DNA of 64,000 bases from Methylobacillus arboreus (GTDB lineage: Bacteria > Pseudomonadota > Gammaproteobacteria > Burkholderiales > Methylophilaceae): positions 682,001 to 746,000 of the forward strand of contig NZ_JAJAVC010000006.1 in the NCBI RefSeq assembly GCF_020532725.1. Direction: 5' to 3'. Below are positions 15,787-25,020 of the stretch, piece after piece. Positions within the stretch are counted from its first letter, which is position 1. Each line of letters starts with the position of its first letter. Position numbers and translations under genes: made by a program. The notes under the pieces are model-generated. The model was not told the origin of the DNA. It did not search any database and was given only the letters and a program-made list of their open reading frames with translations.

Positions 15787-16317
15787 TTACATGCCGTCGC
15801 CATAGGCAATGTCATGGCAATGCACCATAGCCGAGGCAATGTACTGCTTGACCATGCTGCTGGAAACGCCCAGCACCGCACCGATTTCAGGGTAGGTCAG
15901 GTTTTCCAGCCGGCTCAGCATGAACGCCTGACGCGGCCTTTCCGTCATTCCTTCCAGCAGGCCGGCAATCAGCGTCAGGGTTTCCACGGTGGCCAGGTGC
16001 TGTTCGGGCGAGATGGCATAAATGCCGTCCTGGGAAAGCGCCAGGGCTTCCATATATGCCTGCTCAACCTTGTGGCGCCGCGCCTGGTCTATGATCAGCC
16101 GCGTAGCTGTCGTCGTCAGGTAGGCGCGCGGCGTCTTCAGTGCGGCAAGGTCCATGCGCGACACCGACAGCAACCGGCAGAATGTCTCCTGCGCCAGGTC
16201 GGCCGCCTGGTGATGGCAGCCCAGCTTATGCCGCAACCAGTTCTGCAGCCAGCCTTGATGGTCAAGGTACAAGGCACGCAGAATCTCGGTGTGGGAAGGG
16301 GTGTTTGCCGAAGACAT
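15787..16317 (-). CDS. fecI: FecI-family ECF sigma factor 1
   Basis: The product has 176 residues. Region 2 includes AADLAQETFCRLLSVSRMDL and region 4 includes RQAFMLSRLENLTYPEIGAV, then SSSMVKQYIASAMVHC, the usual HTH of FecI-type ECF sigma factors. It should direct RNA polymerase to the receptor promoter when its FecR is activated by the loaded receptor. No Shine-Dalgarno sequence is visible before the ATG. A Fur-box-like site lies 26-44 bp upstream, so iron should repress it. It is the first gene of the fecI1-fecR1-receptor 1 set. Confidence 0.92.
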   Translation of the reverse strand: MSSANTPSHTEILRALYLDHQGWLQNWLRHKLGCHHQAADLAQETFCRLLSVSRMDLAALKTPRAYLTTTATRLIIDQARRHKVEQAYMEALALSQDGIYAISPEQHLATVETLTLIAGLLEGMTERPRQAFMLSRLENLTYPEIGAVLGVSSSMVKQYIASAMVHCHDIAYGDGM

Positions 16318-16342
16318 GGCAGCGGGACCACAGTCAATAAAT

Positions 16343-16361
16343 GGAAATGGTTCTCATTTTA
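16343..16361. promoter_or_regulatory. Fur box upstream of fecI1
   Basis: AAATG-GTTCT-CATTT is a palindrome core that matches the Fur consensus family (ATGAGAA ... TTCTCAT). The same GGTTCTCATT core recurs upstream of fecI2. Confidence 0.65.
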
Positions 16362-16389
16362 TTATTTTATGCTCGGATTAAGCAATAGA

Positions 16390-16422
16390 AAAACGCCTCC
16401 CAGGTTGAAACCCGGAAGGCGG
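16390..16422 (-). terminator. Rho-independent terminator after receptor 2
   Basis: On the minus strand CGCCTTCC-GGGTT pairs with AACC-TGGGAGGCG, a GC-rich stem with small internal irregularities, followed by TTTTTC. It ends the receptor 2 operon about 20 bp past the stop at 16441. Confidence 0.75.
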
Positions 16423-16440
16423 CAGTACGATTAAGGGCGG

Positions 16441-18915
16441 TTAAAAGGTATATCTGGCAGTCACCCTGGCGCTCCTAGGCTCGCCATAGCTTTCCCAGGC
16501 CCAGTTGGCACTGTTGGAAATGCCGCGGTAATAGGACTTATCCAGCAGGTTGTTGATATTGATCTGGAAATCGAGGTTCTTGCTGGCTTTGTAGCCTATG
16601 ATCACATCCACTAGCGTATAGGCTTTCTGCTCGACATCATTGGTAGTGCCAGCCTCTTCAGCTATCGCATACATCCGGCTTTGGCGATACAAGTTGGCAC
16701 CCACTCTCCAATTTTCCCAATCTCCTAGGAAACGGTAGACGGTCGTCAGCTTGAACATGTGCTCAGGCAGCATCGTATTGAAACGGTCCCCTTTGTCATA
16801 GGTGTTGTCCTTGACGTATTCGGTGTTGGTATAGGTATAGCCCGCCCCGACTTGCCAATTGGGCCGCAACGCGCCTTGCAACTCCATATCTACGCCCCGG
16901 CTGCGCACCTCGCCCGATGCTTCTGCACAATTTGTACCTACTTGGCACTCGCTGACATCCCTGACTGCACGGGAACGATTCTTCTGGCTCACCTGGAACA
17001 AAGCGATGCTGGTATTCAACGCGCCATCCAGGTATTCGCCCTTGAGCCCCAGCTCATAATTCTCGCCATCAATCGGACGGATCACATTACCGTCCCGTCC
17101 GATGCTGCTTTGCGGACTGAAAATATCCGTGAAACTGGCATACAGCGAATGCTGGTCGTTGATATCGTATATCAGCCCCGCATACCGCGTGACATTGCGC
17201 ACGACCTTGTAATCCGAGGTATTGCGGTAGTTGTCGTAGTCATACCAATCCAGCCGGCCGCCCAGTATCAATTTCCACTGTTCGGCCAGATTGAGGCGCG
17301 TCGTTACATAGGCTCCATCCTGGCGTGTGCGCGTATGGCCAGTGCTGGTGTAGGGCAGGTTAGGCTTGAGCAATACGCTCCTGCTCCAGTTGTAGATATC
17401 CGTATTGCTGCCGATATACGTCGTTCCGTAATTTCTCGGACTGGAGTCGAACTGGTTGCGATTGGCGCCGAACACCAGCTCATGTTGCCGTCCAAGCAAC
17501 TCATAATTGCCGTTCACGACCAGGTCATAACTGGATGCCTTGTTTTCCTGTTCTCCACGCCATGCCATGAGGTCATGATTGATATTGGCGCCGGTAGCCG
17601 TGCTGCGCATGAAGGTACCAAGGCCGTCGATATGGCTCCACATATACGTGGTGTTGAACTTCAGCTTCCAGTCGTCATTGAAGTGATGCTCAACAATGGC
17701 GAAAATGCTCTTGGTTTCCTGGTCCAGGTATTCCCAGCTATTCGTCAGGGTAGCAGAACGCTTGAGTTTGACGTGGCTGCCATCCGGGTTGATGGGCAGG
17801 CCGCCCCACCAGGCCCCGTTTGTTCCGTCTTTCTGTGTATAGGCGCCCACAGTCAGCGTGGTTTTCTCGGACAGGTCCGCTTCCCCGATTGCATAGAACA
17901 GATGATTGTCATAGCTCTGCCCGTCACGGAAACTGTCCGCCTCCTGCACAGAGGCCACCACTCGTCCGCGCAATGAGGCCGCTTCATTCAGGGCGCCGCC
18001 TACATCCAGAATGCTGCCATAGCTGTCCCAGCTACCCGCATACGCAGTCAGCGAACCTTTGAATTCGCTGGTCGGCCTTTTACGCACCAGGTTGATCGCA
18101 GCCGAGGGATTGCCAGCCCCTTGCATGAGGCCGGTCGCGCCGCGCACCACTTCCACCCGGTCATACATTGCCAGGTTGGCCTGCGCACTGGGAATATAGG
18201 ACGACCATGGCGCCAGTGCCCCGTCGTACATGATATTGCTGATCCCGAACCCTCGTGCCTCAAAGTTGGGACGCCCCGGGCCATCGGCGTTACTCAGGAA
18301 AATCCCTGGCGTGCTTTTGACCACGTCGTTGATATTCAGCATGCCTTGGTCATCCATGCGCTGGCGTGTCACCACGGTGACGGATTGCGGGGTTTCACGG
18401 ATAGATAATGGCAGACGCGTGGCACTATTCATTACCTGGGTAGTATAAGAGCCGGTTCCCTCCGTCATGGACTCTTTCACCGCGCTGGCCTTGACGCTCA
18501 CTTCGGGCAATGTTTCCGCAGATGGCTTGCCGAGCTCGCTGATGACAATCGCCTTTAATACAAATTGGCCTGGGCGGATTTCCACCGCTTGCAGTCCGCT
18601 GCCTTGCAGCAAGATATCAAACCCCTGCTTGACCGTGTATTGTCCTTTCAAGCCATCGGTGGCCAAACGCCTGGCCTGCTCGGCCTCGAACGACAGCACT
18701 ACCCCGGCCTCGCCTGCGAAGCGGCTCAATGCACTGTCCAGCGCACCAGCCGGTATGTCATACGCCCTGGGCGCCTCGCTCTCCGCCGCCCTTGACTGGG
18801 ACAAGGCCCCGGTCAAGGGCGGCATGACCATGGAAAAAGCTGCTGCGATTACGGCCCCCAGCAGTTTATGTTGCAGATAGGCTGTCTTTCCGGCAGCCTG
18901 GTGTTGCCTTTTCAT
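16441..18915 (-). CDS. TonB-dependent siderophore receptor 2 (with STN signalling domain)
   Basis: The product has 824 residues from the ATG at 18915, which follows CAGGGAG; an ORF start six codons earlier is less likely. A long N-terminal region with a hydrophobic span (LLGAVIAAAFSMVMPPLTGA) is the signal sequence. The STN domain (YDIPAGALDSALSRFAGEAG) is followed by a TonB-box-like PEVSVKA, a plug with RETPQSVTVVTRQRMDDQG and ARGFGISNIMYDGAL, and a barrel ending ARYTF. A Cys pair (DVSECQVGTNCAEAS) sits in an extracellular loop, a common feature of FpvA/FoxA-like receptors. It is the third gene of the fecI2-fecR2 set, 142 bp after fecR2. The siderophore is unknown. Confidence 0.92.
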   Translation of the reverse strand: MKRQHQAAGKTAYLQHKLLGAVIAAAFSMVMPPLTGALSQSRAAESEAPRAYDIPAGALDSALSRFAGEAGVVLSFEAEQARRLATDGLKGQYTVKQGFDILLQGSGLQAVEIRPGQFVLKAIVISELGKPSAETLPEVSVKASAVKESMTEGTGSYTTQVMNSATRLPLSIRETPQSVTVVTRQRMDDQGMLNINDVVKSTPGIFLSNADGPGRPNFEARGFGISNIMYDGALAPWSSYIPSAQANLAMYDRVEVVRGATGLMQGAGNPSAAINLVRKRPTSEFKGSLTAYAGSWDSYGSILDVGGALNEAASLRGRVVASVQEADSFRDGQSYDNHLFYAIGEADLSEKTTLTVGAYTQKDGTNGAWWGGLPINPDGSHVKLKRSATLTNSWEYLDQETKSIFAIVEHHFNDDWKLKFNTTYMWSHIDGLGTFMRSTATGANINHDLMAWRGEQENKASSYDLVVNGNYELLGRQHELVFGANRNQFDSSPRNYGTTYIGSNTDIYNWSRSVLLKPNLPYTSTGHTRTRQDGAYVTTRLNLAEQWKLILGGRLDWYDYDNYRNTSDYKVVRNVTRYAGLIYDINDQHSLYASFTDIFSPQSSIGRDGNVIRPIDGENYELGLKGEYLDGALNTSIALFQVSQKNRSRAVRDVSECQVGTNCAEASGEVRSRGVDMELQGALRPNWQVGAGYTYTNTEYVKDNTYDKGDRFNTMLPEHMFKLTTVYRFLGDWENWRVGANLYRQSRMYAIAEEAGTTNDVEQKAYTLVDVIIGYKASKNLDFQININNLLDKSYYRGISNSANWAWESYGEPRSARVTARYTF

Positions 18916-19057
18916 TTTGTCTCCCTGTTGCACAATCGAATTGCTTCATGGGATAGGTCGGACAAGAACAGAAAAGGTACAAACGATATACAGTATTTTT
19001 GCGCTAACCGGCAGCGATGGTTATTCAATAGCACAAGGAAGGCAGGACAGACGAGGA

Positions 19058-20050
19058 CTAGTCTTTCGCTGGCCGCAATGTCACCCAATAGCGCGTGAGG
19101 TAATCGATCTGCAACATTGGCAGGGCAGCCTGAATTGCCTGAAGCGCCATGTCGGTATCATCCAGCGGGAAAGCACCTGAAATCCGCCGATCAGCCAGGC
19201 GGCTATCGCAGCGCAAGCTGCCGCGGCGGTAGCGGCCAAGTTCCGCGGCAAGATCGGCAAGGCGCCAATCGGTCACGACCAGCATGCCGCGCAGCCAGCT
19301 CACTTCGTTGCCTGCCAGCAGGAGGGTGCCGTCCACTCCGTTATCATCTATTGTCGCCTGCTGGCCTGCCGCCAATATCAAGGATGCCGAAGCGGACGAT
19401 GGCAATGTGATTTCCACTGCATGTTGCATCACCGCCAGCCAGGTTGAATCCGCATGGAGCCGCACCGCAAATTGCGTACCCAAGGCACGAAGGCTGGCAT
19501 GTGCCGTCTGCACGACAAATGACTTGCCCTGCGCTGCATCGCCATGGCCGGTTTCAATGAAAATTTCTCCCCTGATCAGCTTTACCAGGCGTTGATGTGC
19601 ATCGAACACGATATCCACTGCGCTATCCGTGTTCAGGACCAGCCGTGTACCGTCATCAAGCAACCATTCACGCCGCTCGCCAGTGGCAGTCCGGTAATCC
19701 GCCAGCAAAGGCTGCCATGGCCTGGCCTGCCAACCGTACCAGGCAACGGGACAAGCAATTGCGACCGCTCCCGCACCTTTCAATAAAGCACGCCGCTGGG
19801 CGCGCATTTCCTCGGCGCTGGATTCCAGCACATTGCGCGTGACATCTCCCGGGGCAACCCCTAGCTGCCGCTGCAGGTTCTCCACGCGCGACCAAGCCCA
19901 TTGTTGCTCCCAGCCCTGGCTCAGCCAGGATTGCCACGCCTGTTTCTCTTCAAGCGTGGACTGGCCGGAACATAACTGGCTATACCATGAGGCAGCCTCG
20001 CGAATGACTCGGCGCGCGGTGTGCGGATCGGGGTAAGGTAGACGGGACAT
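19058..20050 (-). CDS. fecR: FecR-family anti-sigma regulator 2
   Basis: The product has 330 residues from the ATG at 20050, which overlaps the fecI2 stop by one base (TGATG); a start seven codons earlier inside fecI2 is less likely. The cytoplasmic domain has AASWYSQLCSGQSTLEEKQA and WQSWLSQGWEQQWAWSRVE. The segment before the membrane span reads MRAQRRALLKGAGAVAIACP, with a twin arginine and Leu-Lys that resembles a Tat signal. The periplasmic FecR domain has GERREWLLDDGTRLVLNTDS and later RALGTQFAVRL. It should hold or activate FecI2 according to receptor 2 occupancy. Confidence 0.9.
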   Translation of the reverse strand: MSRLPYPDPHTARRVIREAASWYSQLCSGQSTLEEKQAWQSWLSQGWEQQWAWSRVENLQRQLGVAPGDVTRNVLESSAEEMRAQRRALLKGAGAVAIACPVAWYGWQARPWQPLLADYRTATGERREWLLDDGTRLVLNTDSAVDIVFDAHQRLVKLIRGEIFIETGHGDAAQGKSFVVQTAHASLRALGTQFAVRLHADSTWLAVMQHAVEITLPSSASASLILAAGQQATIDDNGVDGTLLLAGNEVSWLRGMLVVTDWRLADLAAELGRYRRGSLRCDSRLADRRISGAFPLDDTDMALQAIQAALPMLQIDYLTRYWVTLRPAKD

Positions 20051-20559
20051 CAGAGCGAAAACAGCAGGCAATGCTCGATAGCGCGCGCCATGTATTTCTT
20101 GATAGAACTCACGGAGAGGCCCATGCGTTCGGCAATCTCCTTATAGGTGAGGCCATCCAGCTGCGAAAGCAGGAAGGCCTGGCGTGGCTTTTCCCCCAAT
20201 GCATCCAGCATGGCATCGATCTCGCACAGCGTCTCGATCACCATCGCCCGTTCTTCGGTGGAAACCTGGACAGGTTCAGGCAGGGCGGCAAGTGCCTCGA
20301 TGTAGGCCCGCTCGAGCGCGCTGCGCCGGAAATAATCCACCATCACCCGCCGCGCCACCGTCGCCAGGTAAACCCGCGGCTCCAGAATGCAGCTGGCATT
20401 ACGCGCGGCAATCACGCGCAGAAAGGTGTCATGGGCGAGATCGGCGGCGTTTTCGCTGCAATGCAATTGCCTGCGCAGCCATGAACGCAACCAGCCATGG
20501 TGATCCTGGTAAAGATCGTGCAAAAGGTCGGTTTGGGAAGAAGAATTCGCCAGAGGCAT
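20050..20559 (-). CDS. fecI: FecI-family ECF sigma factor 2
   Basis: The product has 169 residues from the ATG at 20559. An alternative TTG at 20580 adds seven residues, but aligning the conserved YxDHxGWL motif with the other five FecI proteins favours 20559. Region 2 contains AADLAHDTFLRVIAARNAS and VMVDYFRRSALERAYIEALA. Region 4 contains RQAFLLSQLDGLTYKEIAER, then SVSSIKKYMARAIEHCLLF. It should transcribe receptor 2 in response to its ferric ligand. No clear Shine-Dalgarno sequence is seen. A Fur-box-like site lies 25-45 bp upstream. Confidence 0.9.
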   Translation of the reverse strand: MPLANSSSQTDLLHDLYQDHHGWLRSWLRRQLHCSENAADLAHDTFLRVIAARNASCILEPRVYLATVARRVMVDYFRRSALERAYIEALAALPEPVQVSTEERAMVIETLCEIDAMLDALGEKPRQAFLLSQLDGLTYKEIAERMGLSVSSIKKYMARAIEHCLLFSL

Positions 20560-20584
20560 GGAAAAAGGAGAGCGGGCCAAAAAT

Positions 20585-20603
20585 AAGAATGGTTCTCATT
20601 CTA
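20585..20603. promoter_or_regulatory. Fur box upstream of fecI2
   Basis: GAATG-GTTCT-CATTC is a 15-bp palindrome core that matches the Fur consensus, located just upstream of the sigma-factor gene. Confidence 0.65.
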
Positions 20604-20624
20604 TGCCGCGCTCCCGAGATTAGG

Positions 20625-20657
20625 CAAGGGCAGGCCCAAAACAATAAGCCTGCCTTG
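20625..20657 (-). terminator. Hairpin after receptor 3
   Basis: CAAGG(G)CAGGC pairs with GCCTGCCTTG, ten pairs with one bulged G and a 12-base loop, 13 bp after the receptor 3 stop. No T-run follows, so it may be only an RNA-end stabiliser or the start of a Rho-dependent end. Confidence 0.4.
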
Positions 20658-20669
20658 AGTAGCGGAAAA

Positions 20670-23108
20670 TTAGAACTTGTAGCGCGCGGTCACCATAATA
20701 TTGCGCGGTTCGCCGAAGAAGTTCGCGCCCCAGGGAGAGCTGATCGATGAGTAATAGCGCTTGTCGAAAATATTGTTGCCGTTCAGGCTGAGCTCAAGAT
20801 TCTTGTCCACGGCATAGCTTACATACAGGTCGGCCACGCTGTAGCCCCCTTGTTGAACGCCGTAAGGGGTATAGATTCTGCTTTGCGTACGGATGCCGCC
20901 GCCCACTTTCCATTTGTCCAACTCTCCCGGCAAACGGTAGCTGGTGAACAGTTTGAACAGGTTCAACGGCAAATTGGCGCCCCAGCGGCTGCCAACCACA
21001 TGCGTTTCGATCATGGAGTATTCCGTTTCCTTGAGCACCTCTACATGGTTGTAGGTGTAGCCCAGCCCGACTTGCCAACGCGGCGTGAGGCTGCCTTGCA
21101 CCTCGACATCCACGCCGCGGCTTCTCACCTTGCCTGATGTCGCGTAGCAACTAGGCTGGTTGACCTGGCAGGCGGCAACGGGCAATGCGGCTGGCAGGTT
21201 TTCCAGGTCGAGCTGGAAAATCGCCAGGCTGGCATTAAGCTTTTTATCAAAATATTCGCCCTTGATACCCACTTCGTAATTGGTACCCTCCTGCGGTTTC
21301 AGGAGACTTCCGCCCGGAGTCTGGTAATTCTGCGGGTTGAATATTTCCGTCCAACTGGCATACACGGAATGATTGGCATTGAGGTCATATATCAAGCCTG
21401 CATAGGGTGTCACGACCCGGGTATCCTTGTAAGGCGTGGTTTCCCAGGCAGCCTTCAGTTCTGACTCGTACCAGTTCATGCGCGCGCCCAGGATGAGCTT
21501 CAGGTCATCCCGCAAGTTAAGCCGGGTCATGGCATAGACTGCGCTCTGCTTGACGTTTTGGTCACGGGAATAGGCATGCCAGTCCGAGATAATTGCGGGC
21601 TTGGGTACTGAACCAGGATTCCAGTTAAGCGGATCGAAATCGACACTGGTGTAGTTGGTGTTGGCTCCGCGGTCATCGTCATCACTCCGGCGATGACTCA
21701 GGCCGACCACCACCTCGTGCGACCTGCCTCCTAGCTGGTACGCCCCAGACAAGGAGCCATCAATGCTGAATTGCTCGTGATCATACTGGTATGCCTGCGT
21801 TCCGCCACTGAGGTTGAAATAGGGATTATGGTCATTGGCAAAGCCAAGGAAAGTACCCAGGATATCCGCCTTGCTTTGCATCGCCGTAGCAGCCAGCTTG
21901 GCTTTCCAGGTATCGGAGAAGCGATGCTCCAGCTCCGTGAAAATAGTCGTGCTTTCCTTGTCCCAGTATGACCAGCTCGGGCTCATTCGTGTAGAACGGG
22001 AAATCGGCACAAAGCTACCGTCAAGATAAGTGCCTATGCCGTTCCAGTCGGCGCCGGGGTTGTTATCCTGGCTCCAGGAAAAGCCCAGCGTCAATGTCGT
22101 CCTCTCGCCAAGGTCGCCCTCCAGAATGCCGTAAAGCAGGCTACGCTTGTTTTCGTAATCCTGGATGAAGGAATTCTTGTCCTGGTAGGACATCACCAGC
22201 CGCCCGCGCAGGCTGCCAGCCTCGTTCAGCGGGCCTGCGATATCAAGTCCTGTGCTGTAGTTGTCCCAGCGGCCAGCGCTGGCCGTCACCGAGCCCTGGA
22301 ATTCACGGGTAGGGCGTTTGCGTTGCAAGCTGATGGTGCCGCCCGGCGTGCCAGCCCCTTCCATCAAGCCGCTGGAGCCGCGGACGAGTTCCACCCGGTC
22401 ATACATGGACAACAGGCCAGTCGATAGCGCGGCTTCCTCATAGCCAATCACCAGGCCATCCACCATCAGGTTGCTGATCTGGAATCCACGTGAATTGAAG
22501 CGCTCGCGCTCGCCGCCCCATTTGGTCACGGTGAGGCCGGTGGTGTAATTCAGGGCATCGCCGAGGGTAAACATGGACTGATCCTCTATCCTTTGGCGGG
22601 TGATCACACTTACCGATTGCGGGGTTTCCCTGGCTGAAAGGTCGAGCTTGGTCGCCGAGCTCATGCTGCGCGTGGTGTAAGACCCTGTGCCCTCCGTCAC
22701 TGCATCATTCAATGAACTGGCCTTGACGGCCACTTCGGGCAAAGCATTGCCTACGGCAGCGGCGCCGTCCACCTGGCTCGCCACGCGGATCACGAAACCG
22801 CCTCGCTCATGGACTGATACTTGCAGGCCAGTGCCCACCAGCGCCTGCTCGATGGCCTGACGCGGAGTGTAGCTGCCTTGCACGGCGTGGCCGCGCTTGC
22901 CCTGCACCAGCCTAGGTTCGGCAACAATGTTCTGGCCACTGGCAACGGCAATCCGGCTCAGCACGTCGGCCAGCTCGGCAGCAGTGATGTTGTATTGCTG
23001 GACACTGGCTATGACGGCAGCTTCGGGTTCCGCTGTAGCCGCCGAAGCGGGGAAAGCAGCAGAGATCGCCATTACCAGCAGGCAATGGCGTAAAACGGAT
23101 GATGGCAT
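20670..23108 (-). CDS. TonB-dependent siderophore receptor 3 (with STN signalling domain)
   Basis: The product has 812 residues from the ATG at 23108, ten bases after AGGGAA; a TTG 12 codons earlier is the only longer option. The signal peptide ends near AAFPASAATA. The STN domain (YNITAAELADVLSRIAVASG) differs from the others in opening with NITA rather than DIPA. A TonB-box-like PEVAVKA follows, then the plug (RETPQSVSVITRQRIEDQS, NSRGFQISNLMVDGLVIG) and a barrel ending TARYKF. An extracellular loop has a Cys pair (ACQVNQPSCYATSG). It belongs with fecR3 and fecI3. The ligand is unknown. Confidence 0.92.
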   Translation of the reverse strand: MPSSVLRHCLLVMAISAAFPASAATAEPEAAVIASVQQYNITAAELADVLSRIAVASGQNIVAEPRLVQGKRGHAVQGSYTPRQAIEQALVGTGLQVSVHERGGFVIRVASQVDGAAAVGNALPEVAVKASSLNDAVTEGTGSYTTRSMSSATKLDLSARETPQSVSVITRQRIEDQSMFTLGDALNYTTGLTVTKWGGERERFNSRGFQISNLMVDGLVIGYEEAALSTGLLSMYDRVELVRGSSGLMEGAGTPGGTISLQRKRPTREFQGSVTASAGRWDNYSTGLDIAGPLNEAGSLRGRLVMSYQDKNSFIQDYENKRSLLYGILEGDLGERTTLTLGFSWSQDNNPGADWNGIGTYLDGSFVPISRSTRMSPSWSYWDKESTTIFTELEHRFSDTWKAKLAATAMQSKADILGTFLGFANDHNPYFNLSGGTQAYQYDHEQFSIDGSLSGAYQLGGRSHEVVVGLSHRRSDDDDRGANTNYTSVDFDPLNWNPGSVPKPAIISDWHAYSRDQNVKQSAVYAMTRLNLRDDLKLILGARMNWYESELKAAWETTPYKDTRVVTPYAGLIYDLNANHSVYASWTEIFNPQNYQTPGGSLLKPQEGTNYEVGIKGEYFDKKLNASLAIFQLDLENLPAALPVAACQVNQPSCYATSGKVRSRGVDVEVQGSLTPRWQVGLGYTYNHVEVLKETEYSMIETHVVGSRWGANLPLNLFKLFTSYRLPGELDKWKVGGGIRTQSRIYTPYGVQQGGYSVADLYVSYAVDKNLELSLNGNNIFDKRYYSSISSPWGANFFGEPRNIMVTARYKF

Positions 23109-23205
23109 GGAGTTGTTCCCTGATCGTGTTGTTAGAGGTTTCAATAACCTTGTCCAACATCCCGGGGAAATCCCCTCACATTTTCTTAAAAATTTAGGTG
23201 GTGGG

Positions 23206-24192
23206 TCAGATGAGGTCGATCATGGTGAGCAAGTTACCATAACGCCGGATACTCACGGGCAGCACCGCCTGCAACGAATAGAGCGCCTGCCCGATGTCAT
23301 CAAGGCGGAACATGCCAAACACGCGCAGGCTGGCCGCCTGCGGTGAGACCCTTATCCAGCCGCGATGATAGACCCGCAGGCTCTCCACCACCTCAGCCAG
23401 GCTTTGGTCGCGCACATCCAGCATGCCATGGATCCATGCGGCCCTTGCCGCGATATTGGCCGCCTTGCGCTCTATGGCCTGCTTGTCGAACCAGGCTGCT
23501 TCGCCCGCCTCCATGATAGCCTGGCTACCCTGCCGGGAGACGAGGTTAAGCGCGCCTTGTTGCACCATGGCAAAGCTTCGCCCGCCCTCCAGGCCAGCCA
23601 GGAGACGGCAGCCTCCCTTCGCTTCCAGAACGCCATGCGGGGTTTGCAACAGCAAAGGCCGCAATGGATCGGATGCGACTTCGACCATGCATTCGCCTGC
23701 GTGCAACTGCAATAAGCGTTCTTTATCCGTGTAGCGTATATCCAATGCCGAGCGGGCATTGATCTGCACGCGGCTGCCGTCGGCCAGCGTGATGTTCCTG
23801 CGTTCGCCGGTAGCGGTAACGTAGTCCGCAGTAAAATGAGCCAAAGGAGTAAAGCGATTGGCAAGATAGCCTGTGCCAACGCCCATGACGACAACCGCCA
23901 CACCCTTGCCGAGGAATTTGCGGCGTTGCATGGATATCTTGCTGCTTGAGAGCGCCTGGTGAACCGCCTTGGTTTGCCCCGACTTTTGATGGGTAAGGTG
24001 ATGCAATTCGTCGAACCCGGCCATACTGCGCGACAATGCTGCCCAGGCAGCCTGGTGAACCGCGTCGGCTTCCAGCCAGTGCCGGAATTGTACCTGCAAG
24101 CTATCGTCCGCCGCGCCTGAACTCAGCCGCACCAGCCAATCGACCGCAGCCTCGGTTGCCGACGGCGGAATCGTACCTAATGGCTGGCTCAT
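23206..24192 (-). CDS. fecR: FecR-family anti-sigma regulator 3
   Basis: The product has 328 residues. The start overlaps the fecI3 stop (ATGA), which suggests translational coupling. The cytoplasmic domain has AAVDWLVRLSSGAADDSLQV and FRHWLEADAVHQAAW. The membrane entry reads MQRRKFLGKGVAVVVMGVG, a close match to the twin-arginine (Tat) consensus (S/T)RRxFLK. The periplasmic domain has GERRNITLADGSRVQINARS, then LLQLHAGECMVEV. FecR proteins in other proteobacteria have been reported to need Tat, so this one may insert that way. It pairs with FecI3 and receptor 3. Confidence 0.9.
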   Translation of the reverse strand: MSQPLGTIPPSATEAAVDWLVRLSSGAADDSLQVQFRHWLEADAVHQAAWAALSRSMAGFDELHHLTHQKSGQTKAVHQALSSSKISMQRRKFLGKGVAVVVMGVGTGYLANRFTPLAHFTADYVTATGERRNITLADGSRVQINARSALDIRYTDKERLLQLHAGECMVEVASDPLRPLLLQTPHGVLEAKGGCRLLAGLEGGRSFAMVQQGALNLVSRQGSQAIMEAGEAAWFDKQAIERKAANIAARAAWIHGMLDVRDQSLAEVVESLRVYHRGWIRVSPQAASLRVFGMFRLDDIGQALYSLQAVLPVSIRRYGNLLTMIDLI

Positions 24193-24707
24193 GGCTCATT
24201 CTCCAGGCGTGCCAGGTGGCAATGCATGATGGCCCGCTTCATGTAGCGCTCCACTGTAGCGACGGAAATATTCATTTCCTGGCTGATGGCGGTGTAACCC
24301 AGCCCTTCGAGCCGGTTAAGCAGAAATGCCTGCTTCACCTTGGCAGGCAGGCCATCCAGCTGGCGGTCGATCAACAAGACCGCTTCGCGCAACAGGGCAT
24401 ACTCCTCCTGCGACAAGGCCAGGCTTTCCGGCATCTGCGCAAGCGCTTCGAGATAGGATTCTTCAAGCTCGCGGCGGCGCCAGAAATTGTAAAGCTCCCG
24501 TTTTGCAACCACAGTGAGAAAAGCGCGCGGCTCTTGGACTGCTTCGAGTTGCGGTGCCTTGAAAATACGGATGAATGCTTCTTGTGCCAGATCATCCGCA
24601 TGGGCGGCACCATCGAGCTTGCGCCTGAGCCAGCCCACCAGCCAGCGGTGATGGTTGCGGTACCATTCGGCTAACAAGTAATGACGCGATGCTGTATTGT
24701 TCCCCAT
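24189..24707 (-). CDS. fecI: FecI-family ECF sigma factor 3
   Basis: The product has 172 residues from the ATG at 24707; an ATG three codons earlier (24716) is also possible. Region 2 has ADDLAQEAFIRIFKAPQLEA and NFWRRRELEESYLEALAQMP. Region 4 has KQAFLLNRLEGLGYTAISQE, then SVATVERYMKRAIMHCHLAR. Unlike the other sigma-factor genes in the window, I see no good Fur box before it. A strong terminator hairpin (24737-24762) ends only about 30 bp upstream. Its own promoter must therefore be very close or the gene depends on read-through. Confidence 0.9.
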   Translation of the reverse strand: MGNNTASRHYLLAEWYRNHHRWLVGWLRRKLDGAAHADDLAQEAFIRIFKAPQLEAVQEPRAFLTVVAKRELYNFWRRRELEESYLEALAQMPESLALSQEEYALLREAVLLIDRQLDGLPAKVKQAFLLNRLEGLGYTAISQEMNISVATVERYMKRAIMHCHLARLENEP

Positions 24708-24732
24708 GAAGCACATGACCCAGAATGATAAA

Positions 24733-24762
24733 AAGAAGGCCGGCAGAAGCTGCCAGCCTTTG
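24733..24762 (-). terminator. Rho-independent terminator between receptor 4 and fecI3
   Basis: On the minus strand AAGGCTGGCAG pairs with CTGCCGGCCTT (11 pairs including one G-U) around a 3-base loop and is followed by CTTTTTATC. It is the best terminator in this stretch and probably ends the receptor 4 operon, 270 bp past its stop. Confidence 0.75.
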
Positions 24763-24917
24763 AGAGTACATTATTGGCGGAGAAAGTTAGAGTGCCAAGA
24801 ATGTATGTGGCTATCCTGTGTTAAATAGAAATCATTGTCAACAACATTCGTAATATGGATTTATCGCAGATTCAACTATTCGTCATCAAATTGTCATTGA
24901 TATAAAGCAGAAACATC

Positions 24918-24956
24918 ATATCGCCAAGCTAGGATAAGCACGTAGCTTGGCGATAT
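24918..24956. repeat. 14-bp perfect inverted repeat in receptor 4 downstream region
   Basis: ATATCGCCAAGCTA and TAGCTTGGCGATAT are separated by 11 bases. No T-run follows on either strand. The gene-free stretch 24763-25031 holds this repeat and the plus-strand terminator-like hairpin at 24998-25020; I see no gene there. Confidence 0.6.
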
Positions 24957-24997
24957 CATCCATTCCCCCCGAAGATTGCGATCATTCCTGGCTACCG

Positions 24998-25020
24998 GCC
25001 CTGACTTGTCAGGGCTTTTT
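24998..25020 (+). terminator. Plus-strand terminator-like hairpin
   Basis: GCCCTGA and TCAGGGC form a 7-bp stem with a CTTG loop, followed on the plus strand by TTTTTCTTT. No plus-strand gene is known here. It could end an unannotated small RNA or antisense transcript. Confidence 0.5.

Noticed and set aside
16759-17976. 405-codon plus-strand frame inside receptor 2
   Set aside because: It is antisense to conserved receptor sequence and has no family resemblance.
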